Shown: piece by piece, positions 5,946 to 5,980 of the stretch
Layout: each line of letters opens with the position of its first letter
Numbering within the stretch: the first letter of the stretch is position 1
Assembly: GCA_030642205.1 (NCBI GenBank)
Contig: DAOWOF010000153.1
Coordinates: forward strand, 1-5,980
Reading direction: 5' to 3'
Origin: Desulfobacteraceae bacterium
GTDB taxonomy: Bacteria; Desulfobacterota; DSM-4660; Desulfatiglandales; Desulfatiglandaceae
DNA length: 5,980 bases
The notes under the pieces: model-generated
Told to the model about the DNA's origin: nothing
What the model saw: the letters and a program-made list of their open reading frames with translations, nothing else
The model's database searches: none
Translations under genes and position numbers: made by a program

Positions 5946-5980
5946 TTTGCACATCCATTCAAAAGATTGCTCTGATGGAA
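5935..5980 (+). CDS. PHP-domain protein, N-terminal 15 residues only (cut by window edge)
   Basis: The frame begins at an ATG inside the end of iorB and reads MKIDLHIHSKDCSDG before the window stops. LHIHS, with His6 and His8, is motif I of the PHP (polymerase and histidinol phosphatase) superfamily, metal-dependent phosphoesterases and hydrolases in which these histidines bind metal. The motif's position at the extreme N-terminus is typical of stand-alone PHP proteins. The 11-bp overlap with iorB puts it in the same operon. Its substrate and length cannot be judged from 15 residues. Confidence 0.75.
   Translation, partial: MKIDLHIHSKDCSDG

Overview
The window looks like chromosomal DNA from an anaerobic, moderately AT-rich bacterium, most likely a Desulfobacterota (sulfate-reducer-type) lineage. 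That placement is an inference. It rests on an oxygen-sensitive, ferredoxin-linked 2-oxoacid oxidoreductase operon that opens with an FrhB-like iron-sulfur flavoprotein gene, and on a Gram-negative lipoprotein-maturation gene (lnt) beside a corC/ybeX-type gene. No rRNA, tRNA, complete insertion sequence or cas gene is visible.

Layout. Two transcription units diverge from a gene-free stretch at 1752-2375. The leftward (minus-strand) unit is corC/ybeX (909-1751, TTG start) followed by lnt (839 to beyond base 1, cut by the window edge immediately after its catalytic glutamate). The rightward (plus-strand) unit is an FrhB-like Fe-S/flavin protein (2376-3437), iorA (3434-5332), iorB (5340-5945) and the first 15 codons of a PHP-domain protein (5935 to beyond the window). 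Its junctions are a 4-bp overlap, a 7-bp gap and an 11-bp overlap, so it is almost certainly a translationally coupled operon.

How the genes work together. IorA (TPP subunit with C-terminal ferredoxin domain) and IorB (gamma subunit) form an indolepyruvate:ferredoxin oxidoreductase, which oxidatively decarboxylates arylpyruvates from aromatic amino acids to aryl-acetyl-CoA and reduces ferredoxin. The FrhB-like protein, encoded first and overlapping iorA, is a good candidate for a dedicated electron-transfer partner that passes those electrons on or brings them in. The PHP protein is probably a metal-dependent hydrolase or phosphoesterase whose role here is unknown. On the other side, Lnt N-acylates lipoproteins in the inner membrane, and CorC is a cytosolic CBS-domain protein that commonly neighbours lnt.

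The intergenic region is the least ordinary part. It holds a perfect 30-bp direct repeat (66-bp period), one copy of which supplies the corC Shine-Dalgarno sequence; a possible attC-like fold; a long AT-rich cruciform; and two oppositely directed candidate promoters whose -35 boxes flank a 7-bp inverted repeat, the layout of a shared operator. I did not find clear evidence of a wholly new system. The most promising leads are the FrhB-IOR module and the repeat-rich divergent control region.
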